A stretch of DNA of 64,000 bases from Nelumbo lutea (taxonomy: Eukaryota > Streptophyta > Magnoliopsida > Proteales > Nelumbonaceae), in assembly GCA_022828595.1 (NCBI GenBank), contig JAKGHH010000001.1, positions 141,813,017 through 141,877,016 on the forward strand, read 5' to 3'. Both the position numbers and the translations under genes were made by a program. Below, piece after piece: positions 35,135-46,230 of the stretch. The notes beneath the pieces were generated by a model. That model was not told the origin of the DNA, did no database searches, and saw nothing but the letters and a program-made list of their open reading frames with translations. Every line of letters starts with the position of its first letter. Within the stretch, counting starts at the first letter, position 1.

Positions 35135-35991
35135 GGAGAGGTACAGCTTTAACTCATCTCCTTCTTCAGGTTGGGTTAGAACTGATGCAGTACTTAGGTA
35201 CCTTTTCAGCTCATCAAACGCAATCTAGCACTCCTTGGTCCATTCAAAGTACTTGTTCTTTTTTATTGCCTTGAAGAAAGGCAGACATTGACCTACTGAT
35301 TTAGACACGAACCGGCCTAGGGTGGCTACCCGTCAATCAGCCTTTGGGCTTCCTTTATTTTTCGGGGTGGTCTCATATCTAAAATAGCTTTAATTTTTCT
35401 GGGTTGGCTTCGATGCCATGTCGGTTTACTATATAACCTAAGAATTTGCCTGACATGACCCCGAAGATGCACTTGTTCGGGTTTTATTTCATATTATATT
35501 TCCTTAAAATTGAAAAACATCATTTAAATCATTTAATAAAGAGTTCAAAAATTGGGTCTTCACAACCATGTCATCAACATAGCACTCCACTTTATTGCCG
35601 ATCAACGACTCAAAAACTTTATTTACAAGTTGCTGGAACGTTGCCCCAGCGTTTTTCAAACCAAAAGGCATAACTTTGTAACAGTACAACCCGAGTTCAG
35701 TTACAAATGCGGTCTTGTCCTGGTCAGCGGGGTCCATCCTAATTTGGTTGTAACCAGAATAGGCATCCAGAAAACTCAACAACTCATGCCCTGAGATCAC
35801 GTTTACTAGGCGGTCAATTTTGGGCAGTGGGAAGCACATGCACCACTTTCCATTGGCCTTCTTTACTAGTACCGGGTTGGCAACCTAGCTCGGATAATGG
35901 ACTTCCCTGATGAAGTCTACGGTGAGGAGTTTCCCGACCTCCTCATTGACTACCCTCTACCTCTCCAGGGCAAGGTTTTTTCTTTGTTTTA
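35135..35991 (-). pseudogene. Tat reverse transcriptase, broken
   Basis: 35839-35504 reads PLPKIDRLVNVISGHELLSF with LDAYSGYNQIRMDPADQDK, then MPFGLKNAGATFQQLVNKVF and the intact active site VECYVDDMVVKT. Upstream (35992-35840) the KKANGKWCMCF type region is in another frame. Downstream to 35135 the connection domain, including a MSGKFLGYIVN-type stretch, is split by stops and shifts. Confidence 0.87.
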
Positions 35992-36684
35992 CTAGACTAG
36001 AGGTTCCACATTAACTTTGAGAGTTATTATTTTATGGTTGACTCCGGGCATCTCTACAACAGAACAAGCAAAGATATCTAGATTTTTTAGTAAGAAACTT
36101 ACAAGTTGAGTTCGGAGCGGTTCACTGATCAAGGCACCAATCTGAAGATTTTTGGTCGATTTGGTCTCAAAAACCGATATGTTGACCATTTCTTCTATCG
36201 GGGCAGCTCACTCCTCTGTATGCTCTGCTGGTTGTTCGAGCTCGACACCCTCCACCAGCTTTGCCTTTTCCTTTTAGGGTGGCCACGTAGCATTTATGGG
36301 ATTCAAGGTAGTCACCTTGCACGACCCCCACAATGTAATTAGTTGGGAACTTCATTGCTAAGTAATAGGTGAACACTATCGCACGTAGAACGTGTGTGGA
36401 AGCCGGCCTATGATCGCGTTGTAGGGGAATGGAGTCGCAACCACCAGAATAGTGTGCTCGAATCGCACGGCATTCGGCCACGTGCCTCCCTCCACTGGTA
36501 CTGTGAGCCGGCTAAGGGGCCTGACCTCTTCTCCACTAAACCCTACCAAGGGTGCGTCTGTTGGTTTCAGGTCGCTCCATTGTAATTGCAACTTATCGAA
36601 TGTCTCCTTGAAGAGGATATCCGCTGAGCTGCCCGAGTTCACTAGAATCCGCTTCACTTCGAAGTCGTTGATTCTTAGTTTCAT
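35992..36684 (-). pseudogene. Tat aspartic protease and linker
   Basis: 36684-36376 reads MKLRINDFEVKRILVNSGSS then ADILFKETFDKLQL and NAIIGRLPHTF. The fold motifs are in order, but the catalytic Asp of D-S/T-G is Asn (VNSGSS), consistent with one G-to-A transition on the coding strand. The linker to RT (36189-35992, with PLRTQLVSFLLKNLDIFACS) is in a separate frame. In an active element this enzyme cleaves the polyprotein. Confidence 0.85.
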
Positions 36685-36883
36685 GACTAAGGCATCATCA
36701 TGTGGATATTGAATATTATGCGCATTGTCTTCAGTGAAGTAGATAGGTTCTTTGAGCCGAGGTCACTTTGGTGGGTTTTTGCCTTCGTTCTCTAATTCAT
36801 GGACTGATGTCCTCCTTGCTGCCGATGTGCACCCCGCCAATGATCATATTGATCACACCGCAGACTGGCCTCTCCTCTAGTAA

Positions 36884-38860
36884 CTATGAAGGTGGCTGCT
36901 CGTTCTGCCTACTAGTGTCAGGGGCGTTCCTTCTCTGGTCTCCCTGACGATCTCCCTGTCGGTCTCCCTGCCCTCTCTCTTCCCGCAGGATGTAATTCTT
37001 CAAGTACCCGCGACGGAAGAGTTCCTCAATCTCGTCATAGAGATTCCTATAGTTCTCCGTGTTGTGACCACGATCCCAGTGGAAGTGGCAATAGACGTTC
37101 GGGTTTCTTGTGGCTGGGTCTCCTCTTAGCCTGGGTGGCCATCTAATAGTGGAGAAGTCCTTGATAGCCATTAGGATCTCTCCTCTCTTTGCGTTAAGGG
37201 GGGTGTAGTTAGTTCGCTCAACTGGAGGGGTCCTAGAACGCCGACCTGACTTGTAGCCATACGAGGGGGACCTACTTCTCGAACGTGGGGATTTACTTCT
37301 TTTTCTGCTTGGAGACTTACTTTTCTTTCTTTTTTGTTTGCCATTGCTTGTCCCTTCGTCTTCTCTTTCCTCTTTTCACCCGACGGATTGTCAATCTTCT
37401 AGTTGATTTCTTCTTTGGTGTCGATGAATTGATAAGCCAACTTAAGGAACTCGGTAATGTTCTTTGGTTTGTTTGCTCCCAAGCGCCACTTGAACTCTCT
37501 GTGGGTAATCCCCTTCTTTGCTGTAGTGAGGTGCACCGCTAGATCAAGGTCTGGTATCTACAAGCACATCTCATTGAAACACTTGATGTAGCTTCTGATA
37601 GACTCTCCTTCCTTTTGCACCACGTTTAGAAGGCTCTCCTGTGACTTCGAGCACTTCTTACTAATGATGAAGTGTGCCGTGAACAGGTCGGCAAACTGAG
37701 CCCAACTCTTGATGGAGCCTGATGTGAGGTTCCTATACCAGGTTCGAACTACTCCTCTAAATGTGGTGAAGAAGGCCACGCACATGTAGGCTTCGTCGGC
37801 TACGGCGAGGTGCATCTAAGACTAGAAGGCATCCACGTGGTCATTAGGGTCGAATGACCCATCATACTTGTCTAACGTGGAGACCTTGAAGTCCTTTGGC
37901 ATCAAGGCCGTTAGGAGCTCAAGTGACAGGGGAGATGACCGGCTCAACAGAGCAGGCATTGTTTTCGTTGCCACCGAGCTTACCTCTTCTCTTTCTTTGG
38001 TCTGCTCTACTAGCTGGCTGGGCTTTGCTGGTGGACTGTTGCTGGTCGAAGAGCGACGAGTCTTGCGATGCCTCCGTTGTGCAAGTTCAACATTGCTGCT
38101 ACTAGCCTCAATCTGGTCTAGTATCTCGACCCTAGCTCTCTTTTGCTCCCGAGCACTGTCGTGAGGTGGGGCCTTCTTATGAACAGCCCTATGGATCGGG
38201 GTTCCATTTCATTGACTCCTCCTAGGTGTGAAGCTTGTGTTGGTCATGGTGAGGCACGGAGGGGCCTTTCCTCGAGTCAGCGCCTCAGGCTCCGACCTGA
38301 TGATCTTCTTTCAGTGACCTGTTGTTCTCAGGCCGCGAATGTTGCAGTTGGTTGCTTCTATCGGGTTGGCCGACCTCGAGCTTGTGTCTTGGGTTCCCCC
38401 CTGAGAGATTAGGGGAGTGTGCTACCTGTCCGTCTTGCACCATGGTGAAGTCTGACTATTGGGAGGTATTGGTACCTATGATGTCCCCTCACCCTGATGG
38501 GGAGATCGGCAAACATCCTGGGCAGGTCTGTGCGGGCTCTGATTCTACCCCTGATGTTGAGTGGCTTGTCAAGGTGGAACCGGTTGCTGCCTTGGCTGCA
38601 ATGGTGGAAACTGTTGCTGATATTGCTGGTAGATGAAGTATTGCTGGAACTGCTGGACATGTTGCATCTGGATCTGCATCGTCCGGATGCACTGAACCAG
38701 GTCGTTGAACTGGGAGTGCCCGATCCCAAGGGAAATCAGGGAAGGCTCTGAGAAGGTGTTGCCCACTTGGGGGAGCAGGACACTCACTTGCGGGATGGTT
38801 TGCAGTACAGACAATGATGGGACCCCCAAAATTGCGAGTTGACCGATACACACCATGGGA
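36884..38860 (-). pseudogene. Tat gag, broken
   Basis: The N-terminal region (38856-38569) is Gln-rich (MQHVQQFQQYFIYQQYQQQF). The central capsid piece at 37815-37558 has YMCVAFFTTFRGVVRTWYRN and SYIKCFNEMC. The C-terminal piece at 37171-36884 has the zinc-knuckle region YCHFHWDRGHNTENYRNLYD, in which the last Cys is Tyr, followed by EIEELFRRGYLKNYI and a short repeat (QGDRQGDRQGDQ). At least three frame pieces with stops between them. The + strand frames here are shadows. Confidence 0.82.
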
Positions 38861-38983
38861 CCTTTAGGGAGAGTTGATTGCTAATCTTGCCCCCCAATGA
38901 CATTCATGTTGATACCTTCCACGGTGTTGTTGGAAGAGTCCATTGAGCGTAAGGTAAAGGTTGGAATGACCTTTCAATCGTTT

Positions 38984-38999
38984 CCCATAGACGGTGCCA
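38984..38999 (-). other. Primer-binding site of the Tat element
   Basis: On the minus strand, 2 bases after the 5' LTR, the sequence reads TGGCACCGTCTATGGG. It differs from the initiator-Met type and resembles the TGGCGCCGTCTGTGGG sequence I recall for Tat-lineage elements (from memory; not looked up). Confidence 0.6.
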
Positions 39000-39001
39000 A
39001 A

Positions 39002-39642
39002 TGATGGAGCACGATCTGGATGCTCCTAGCTGGAGGATGATCTAGAACTTGGCTGCGCGGCGAGCTGGTTCGGTCTGCAAAACAGTAAAACTCAGAGAAC
39101 CTGGGGAGATCACTCTAATGTTTAAGTTAGTATTGTGAGCTGAAAGTTGAATGATAAGTCTAGTAGTGAAACAATAATTATGCGTACTTGGGCCTTAGAG
39201 GGGTTGTTGCCTTTATATAGCTGAGCTACCACGGACCTCACAAAAATGGTTCCGGGGTCTTCGGCCTGAGAGGATGAGATCCATTTCCGCTTTAGTTGGG
39301 GAGTAGTGTGTCAGTTAATGAAGTGAATCGTCTCCGCTCGATCCGGGTGGGGAGAGTATAAGGCCAATCGTTACACGGCATGATCCCGTGAAGTTTAGAG
39401 TTTGCTATGAAGCTGGGGTCGATTATGCATTTACTTCGGTTCTTGGGCCCCGAATTGGATTTGGTACCAAGGTGCCTCTATGCCGAGGTGTCTTTATGCC
39501 GAGATGGCTTTGTGCCGAGGTGACCGAACACTCGAGCTCTAAATACTGCTGACTAGGCTCTTTTCATTGAGTTGTCATCCTTCGGGCAGATTGCATCCAC
39601 GTGACCTTTACTTACTAGGTCATGCCAAATCACCCTTCATCA
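39002..39642 (-). repeat. 5' LTR of the Tat element
   Basis: 641 bp, TGATGGAGCACG at the left end and CATCA at the right end (plus-strand view). The TATA-type box on the minus strand is at 39211-39219. Matches 29386-30042 with many small differences, so the element is not young. Confidence 0.9.
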
Positions 39643-40634
39643 ATTAATCTAGTTATGTTAAATGTTTTGTTATTTAAAATATTTAGTTATTTAAATACTT
39701 AAATAATATGTAAAATATTTACATTTTAAAATATTAATTATTTATTGAATTTAATTATTCATCAAATCATAAGTTATACTATTATTACATAATTTCATTA
39801 TTAATTTTGTAATATATTAAATTATTATTAATTTCAACTTTTTAAATAATTGTTTTATATTTTTTACTTTTTAAATAATTAATAATTATTCATATCTTAT
39901 ATATTACTTTTAATAATTTTTTTTATAATACAAAAATAACAATAATTAATTTCAGTTACGTTTATTCATCAAATTGATGAAATTGATTAATTCGATCAAC
40001 TCAACTCGAGTAGGTCAGTTTTCTAGTATTTTAGGTCAGCTTTGGTTAAAAAATTTCCCAATTCGACCAAGTTGGATCGGTTTCAGTTTGGCCATTTGTA
40101 AACCGACCAAAATTGAATGACCTAACCATGGATATATATATATATATAGAAAAGTTGGAAATTTCTCATATTTCTTAGTCTAAAATATTTTATATCATCA
40201 ATCTAAGTTTTAAATTTTTTTTAATGATTGCACTATAATTTTTAATATTAAATTTAATTTTTATGTTTAAATATTTTGAACTGACTAAACGAACCAAAAA
40301 ATCGACCCAAACCAATACAACTTGAGTGGGTCAGTTTTTACAAAAGGTCAGTCGGTTTTAGCTGACCAACTCCCCAACCTAACCAAGTCAATTTGGTTGG
40401 CCAAATAGCCTATGACCGAACCAAACCAACTCATGAATACTCATAATTTCAGCTAAATTAATAGTCTCATCTCTGATAAATAGCAATAGTTTAATTTCTA
40501 ATAATTATTAAAAATTTATAACAAGAATACACAATTAGTGAAAATATATTGATAATGAAATATATAATAATTACAAAAATACAATAAGTGCTAAAAATAT
40601 ATTAACTTAGTCATTAAATAGTATAATATCAAAA
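39643..40634. repeat. Helitron-derived tandem units, continuation
   Basis: 39643-39840 continues the second tandem copy (compare 27100-27250). At about 39850 the sequence switches to the equivalent of 25855 (ttgttttata...), which starts a third partial copy ending near 40634, the equivalent of about 26628. All copies are strongly AT-rich and non-coding. Confidence 0.72.
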
Positions 40635-40744
40635 TTCACCAGGTGTTTAGATTGGTTAAAGCCTTTCCAATATCAAGTCTTTCTGGCATCATGAGAAGAT
40701 GAGAAGAAGAGGAAGATGAGGTGGTGGTAGACTCTTCCCTCAAA

Positions 40745-40778
<34 letters not shown>

Positions 40779-41214
40779 CACACACCACCCGGTGGTTCAA
40801 CCGTCTAGGTCAGTGGCTTGTTGATTGATTCAATGGTTTTTGGGAAAAATCAGGGCTAGGTGAGAGCTAGGTAAGTGACTAGTTCTTGGGCAAATGGTTT
40901 AACCGCTGGGTTAATGATGATTTTAAAACCACACTAACATCTTCTTCTCTTCTTAGAAAAGTAAGTTCATTAAGAATAAAACTAAACAGCCAAGCTTCAA
41001 ATCTCCACCCACCATTCGATTTACTCTCAATAAAAACGTAGCTGCGCAGTGGTAGATTGTAATATAAAAAAGAAAACAATACCTAATCTAGGGTTGTAAT
41101 ACCAAAAAGTTACAGTAATAATACCAAAAAGACATCATACTATAAAAACCTATAACCAATCAACCGGTATTATAAATGTGGTAATCATCCGTGTGGTATT
41201 TGTAAAATCTTACA
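40635..41214. other. Non-coding DNA with CT microsatellite
   Basis: Starts where the tandem Helitron unit ends. A (CT)n microsatellite occupies 40748-40778. No gene is recognised; the open frame at 40879-41079 has no motif. Confidence 0.55.
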
Positions 41215-41790
41215 TAGGGGTGTGGCTGTCAATATGGTTTTGTCCAGACATAACCGGAACTGACTAGCAAGAAATACTAAGGACCCAGATCGAACCGGAC
41301 CCAATAGGGTCTAATTTTAGACCTAGAACCGAACTGATCAATTCTCGGGACAAGCAGGTCTGACCCAATGGACCTGGTTATAATAAATCTATTAAAACTA
41401 TTATATATAGTATTAATTTATTTAATATATTATACATTTAATATATATATATATATGGGAGAATGACGGTTCAGCCCAGGGTCAGAATTCAAAGGCATAA
41501 AGTATAGTTGGGGTAGGCGCCAGCTCGAAATTGATGCTAATTCACGGGCAGGCATTGATGCATAAAGTGGGGATAATTGACCTTTTGAAATGTTGTAGAT
41601 CTACAGTGGAAATCAAAATTTTGCAATGAACATATATATATGTATGTGTGTCAGATTGGGTTTGAATCAACTCGGAACGAGATGGAACCGAGTCTAAACT
41701 AATAAGAATCAAGACAATATATCAAAAACCAAAACCGACCCTATTGATTCGGGCCTATTGGATCCAACCCGACCCATTGACAGCCCTTTG
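41215..41790. mobile_element. hAT-like non-autonomous element (candidate)
   Basis: Left part TAGGGGTGTGGCTGTCAATA and right part CCCATTGACAGCCCTTTG are inverted over the words GGCTGTCAATA / GGGCTGTCAATG. The interior has 'gaaccggac' and 'cgacccattg' words as in 17308-17708. No clean 8-bp duplication. An (AT)n run near 41440-41456 and a TA/TG run near 41631-41650 bracket 174 bases of a different composition. Confidence 0.5.
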
Positions 41791-42721
41791 ATTGGTAAAA
41801 AGCCCTTACAACAGCATAGATTTATCCTTCATAAAAACAGTGTCGTTGAAGCTTTTTCCACATGACAGGTTACTTTTGTCTTTCTAGTTAAAACAATTTT
41901 GATTGCAATTAATCTTTTACCCGACACCCATGCTAATATGTCAATCTATCATACATGTGAAATTTCAAAACCAAATGGCCAAACTTATCACCTAGCTGTA
42001 TTTGATTTTGTCTATACTACCATTCTATACTACTATTAATTAAAAGTGGGAATGAGGTCATAATAAAAATCTATGCTTTACGAGGCTTTGAAACAAAAGT
42101 GGGTCTAAATTCTCGACATTTTCTTAACTAAAATACCACTAATTTTCATTTTGATTACTCTGGTGTGTGGGTAAAAAGTGTAATGGTCTATTATTGGTTC
42201 GTACCCGGCTTCCCCAAACCCATAAGGTTGGTGATGGAAGATTGCCTTCGTAGGGATGGGACGGGGATGAGGAGTGAATTTCAAGCCCTGCCTCGACTTC
42301 GATTCTTTATGATATTATTTAGATTATATATAACAAAATATATTTAAAATATTTTTATATTTAAAAAATCCCTTATTTTAAGTAAGTAAATCTGTTTTCT
42401 AAAAAAATCTTTCAATTTAAAATTTTTGGGGATTCGAATTCTTGATGGGGAACCCATCTCCATTAGGAATTGGGGATGGAGTGTCATTTTTATCCGTGAT
42501 AGCGATCAGGTTGGGGATGGGTATTTATTACAAAGGAGGGTTAGAATCGGAATGGTTTATTCCCCCACCCATTTGGTTTAAACAATAAATGATATCAAAA
42601 TTGGAATTGGCTTGAATGGATTCTCATTCCCAAGGGAGGGAGAGGGAATTATTATTCTCTCAAATGGAGGAATGTCATTCCACCAGGAACGGGAATCAAA
42701 TTCCGATTCTACACAGCCAAA
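41791..42721. other. Non-coding DNA, hAT-like words
   Basis: No gene. 42240-42530 is related in vocabulary to 4537-4950 (gggatgaggagtgaattt), indicating a dispersed repeat family. Confidence 0.45.
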
Positions 42722-42729
42722 TGTTTGGA

Positions 42730-43314
42730 TAGGGGTACAAATGCATCAAATCATCATCCCATCCAAACCAAAGTCCGATCCTATTTTTCAGATTTGGATA
42801 TCCCCATTTTGGATCTTTGGATAGAATAATAGGATCCGATCAAAAATTGGATCAAATTCGGAGCACCCCCTATCCGATCAAAGAGAATCCAATCCGATAT
42901 TTACACACACACATACATACATACATACATGCATACGTACATATATATATACATATATATTATTTATGTATGTATAAATATATTATTTATATTGAAATTT
43001 TCTAAATTTGTTATATTATTTATTTTTTTATAAAAAAACATGTATATATATGATGAAGATAGTTGAAAAGATACTTGTAATTTTTGTTTTTCTTTATTTA
43101 AATTGTTATATTTTATTTTTCTTTATATTTAATTTATTATTTTTTTATAAAATTAATTAGATCAAAGCATATTTGAATATCTAACTTTCTCGTTGAGTTC
43201 GAATTCAAATTCAAATCAATGTTTGTGTGATCCGATCAGATCTACTGTTGATAGTATCAAAACGGATTTGAATATACCCTTATTCAAATCCAATCCGATC
43301 CGATTGCATTCCTA
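42730..43314. mobile_element. hAT-type non-autonomous element with target duplication
   Basis: 585 bp. Left end TAGGGGTACAAATGCATC; right end is the complement of TAGGAATGCAATCGGATC. Flanks tgtttgga (42722-42729) and tatttgga (43315-43322) match at 7 of 8 bases. It contains a (CA/TA) microsatellite (42902-42960) and no transposase. It appears inserted in another repeat, whose words 'attccaattccaag' resume after the right flank. Confidence 0.75.
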
Positions 43315-43322
43315 TATTTGGA

Positions 43323-46230
43323 ATCATAATGCACCATTTCAATTCCAATTCCAAGCCCCTATTCTTATAAGCCAAATGAACCCTAAGTTTTTTGCTAGTA
43401 CTTTTAAATTTATTTTGTTCTCTCTCATTAAATTCTACATTTAAAGTATCAACTTTCATTCCCTTTTATTAAATCCTATATATAAGATATATTAAATAAA
43501 TGAGCATTATCTACTAAAACACCGTTATTTTGAAGTATACCTCTCTCTAATTATGAGGCCAGAAGTATAATTTGAACTACTAGTTTTGTATAAGTGTTAA
43601 AATTGCGTTTGGTAAGTAAATTCAATAAATGCCTTAATACTGTTTGAAACCCGATATGAACCACTTTTTTTGGGGGGCAGCTGTTCAACCATTCAATGGG
43701 TCAATCTGTGAAGTTATATTCTATTTTAATAATAATAATAATAATAATAATAATATAATTGAATGGGTCAGAAGGGTAAATGGTTCATTCTCCTTCCAAA
43801 TTGTTTGAAAGTGCATGTGCGCAAATTCCAATATTGATTAAATTCAGAAAATGCCCACAATACCCTCCAAGCATAATATAATAAAGCAAAGTTTTTTTTT
43901 TTTACTTTTAACTCCTCATAAGTTATTTTAACACACATGAACTGTCATTTTTTCTACATTTTTAAAATGACTAAAATATTCCTCTACAATTAAAAAAAAA
44001 AAAAAGATTTTTACCCATTATTGTTATCTATAGGTGTATAAGTAAAACCTCGTTATCGACATGAAGACATTTGTTGATGAGATTTGCCAAAACAGAGTCT
44101 AAGTTATACTTAAGAATAGGTTGGGTGGAATTGCACATTTGTACCAGACACAGAAATTGAGAATAGAAAGCAGATCTCGAGGTGGGTGGTGAGGCCTTGT
44201 GAATAACCATAATGGAGCCAAGAGAGTCACATTCCAAAAGGACCAAAACCAAGTAACGAAGAATTCACTTTGGCTCATATGATTGTATCAGTGTTCTCCA
44301 CATAAAAGCTAAGAGTGCTCCACGTGACATTGAGAAAGAAACTTGACAGCAAACAAGAAACAGAGTTAGTCCAATTTAACCCTGGATGTCTGCTCTAATC
44401 TTGTTGGGGATTCCATTTCATGCTCAGAGTTAAAAAAAAAAGTCTCCTCCCTTAATCTGATGTGACCACCCTTCATATGGGATCATCTGATTGCTTATTC
44501 GTATGAGATTGAGCCAAAGTGAACTGGTACCAGTTCCATATTAATAGATGTTTATCCCCAAGGTTCAACTACTCTGTTCGTGCCACTTTGTCCACCTCAA
44601 TAAGGAGGGTTTACTCCAGGATTTGTACTGGGTAATCGGTTTGAAGTGAAGCAGATCTAGATTCAACCCAACTAAATAAACAGACATCTTAAGATCCATA
44701 ACCGGCTAATTGCATTATTTCATATAGAACTGATATATGGTGGCTGGCTTTAGGTGTTTCAACCCTATAAAATGCAACACGTGGCAAGTCATTGGGGTCC
44801 CACTTGGGCCAAAATCTTAATGCATTCTTTAATGAAGCAAGCGGTGTAAGTGATGGTCTCGTGGAGCGGAACAGTGAAGCCCTCCCTCCCATTGTCCCAC
44901 TATCCCAGCCAGTAATCAACTAACTCAATCCAATACAAAAACCATTTCTACGACACAATAAACAAATGACTGGAATGAGCTGGGATTCCATATCTCATTC
45001 AGCAAGCCAACAACAACCTGTCAAGATTCTTCTTCATGAATCATGGTCCACCTGTCTTGACATTACTAAGTGGATCAGCCAGTTGACAACTTTCTTACCG
45101 TTGGGTCATCTAACCTAGCTCCATCTCAACATCTCTTGAATCACGAGAGGACCAAGTTCTGCCTAAGCTTGCAGATGCTATACACCTTATCAGAGAGTAG
45201 AAGGGAAATACACCATCCATCTCTGGTAGCTAGGCTAGTAGCTCTATCAGAATTCAGAACCAGAAGAGGTCAAGGGGTGGGTGAATGAATAAACCTAGGA
45301 AACTGACAAAAAACAGTAGAGCCACTTTGGCCAAAAATAGTACTTGGAGTCTATGTCTACCCGTTTGCTTGTGAACCCACAGGAAATTGCAACTCAATGG
45401 ACTCTCTCTCTCTCTCCCTTTCCCTGACAATATTTCCTATACTTTGTTGAACCTTGCCAGCACCTTCCAGTATTGGACGCTAGTGAACATGACTCCAAAT
45501 GATAAGTGTTGCGGTTGGTTCACGCTGATGATCCGATAAGTTAACATTGGCCAAGCAAATTAATTAGCTAGCACTCTGTTTTCTCTGAGAGGGTTTCCTG
45601 CCATTAATTTTGAAGGATCACATCCAATTAAAGCTGGATGGGGTTGTCACAGGAGACCTGCTCATTGGATGTGTTCTGCCATTAATTAACACCTAATTAA
45701 TTAATATCAACTTCAACCATCGTCATCTGCTGACACTTAAGACCTAAGCATTGCCCCATGCATGTTAGCATATAGCAAGACCACCACACCAATTAGGAGA
45801 ATTGGGGTACCTCCCCACAAGGCCACAAATACAGTGGGAGTCATCATCTCTCGCTCTCAACCCTGTGAACCATTCATACCAGACAAATTTTTTATTGCAA
45901 CTCTTCAGACATCCTTGTCTCATTTCACGCCCTAACCATGTGCTCCCTCACACAACAGACAATAATACTCCCTCCTCTTACCCTTTTCTCTCCAACTAAA
46001 TAAACTAACCACAGACTTAATTTATTCCGCATTTTTTCAGAGTTAATGTCCACCAGCAGTATCTTTAATTTGACCTTCAATAATCATAGACTACACTGTT
46101 CTAAGGCAAAGGAGAAAAAGAAGAAAAATTTTTTTAACTCAGGAATTAAAGCTGAACCAAAAATTCACAAATCAAGCAACTATCATGCGATACATATAAT
46201 TCAATCGGTATATAGTAAACAAAATTACAT
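43323..46230. other. Intergenic DNA downstream of the ARM gene
   Basis: Contains an (AAT)n run at 43728-43755, poly-A/T tracts and a weakly coding-looking minus frame at 44028-44252 that I could not assign. The region 44400-46000 is less AT-rich and unique-looking but without recognisable gene motifs. A CT-rich patch lies near 45405-45425. Confidence 0.5.

Larger units (their letters stand above)
29386..39642 (-). mobile_element. Gypsy LTR retrotransposon, Tat lineage, full length but inactive
   Basis: 10,257 bp, inserted in the Helitron-derived repeat. Each LTR has TGATG...CATCA ends (the left copy ends CATGA). Target flank aaatc (29381-29385) compares with taatc after two extra bases at the right, an imperfect duplication. 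All polyprotein domains lie on the minus strand in the order gag, protease, RT, RNase H, a second archaeal-type RNase H, integrase; the second RNase H marks the Tat lineage. Between integrase and the 3' LTR is a 3 kb region with a decayed gene on the opposite strand. Many stops and frameshifts. Confidence 0.92.

Noticed and set aside
44028..44252. Minus frame with some likeness to an RNase H domain of LINE-type polyproteins
   Set aside because: Only a vague pattern (ECDSLGS..., DSVLANLINKC); neighbouring frames show no RT, and the catalytic pattern is incomplete.
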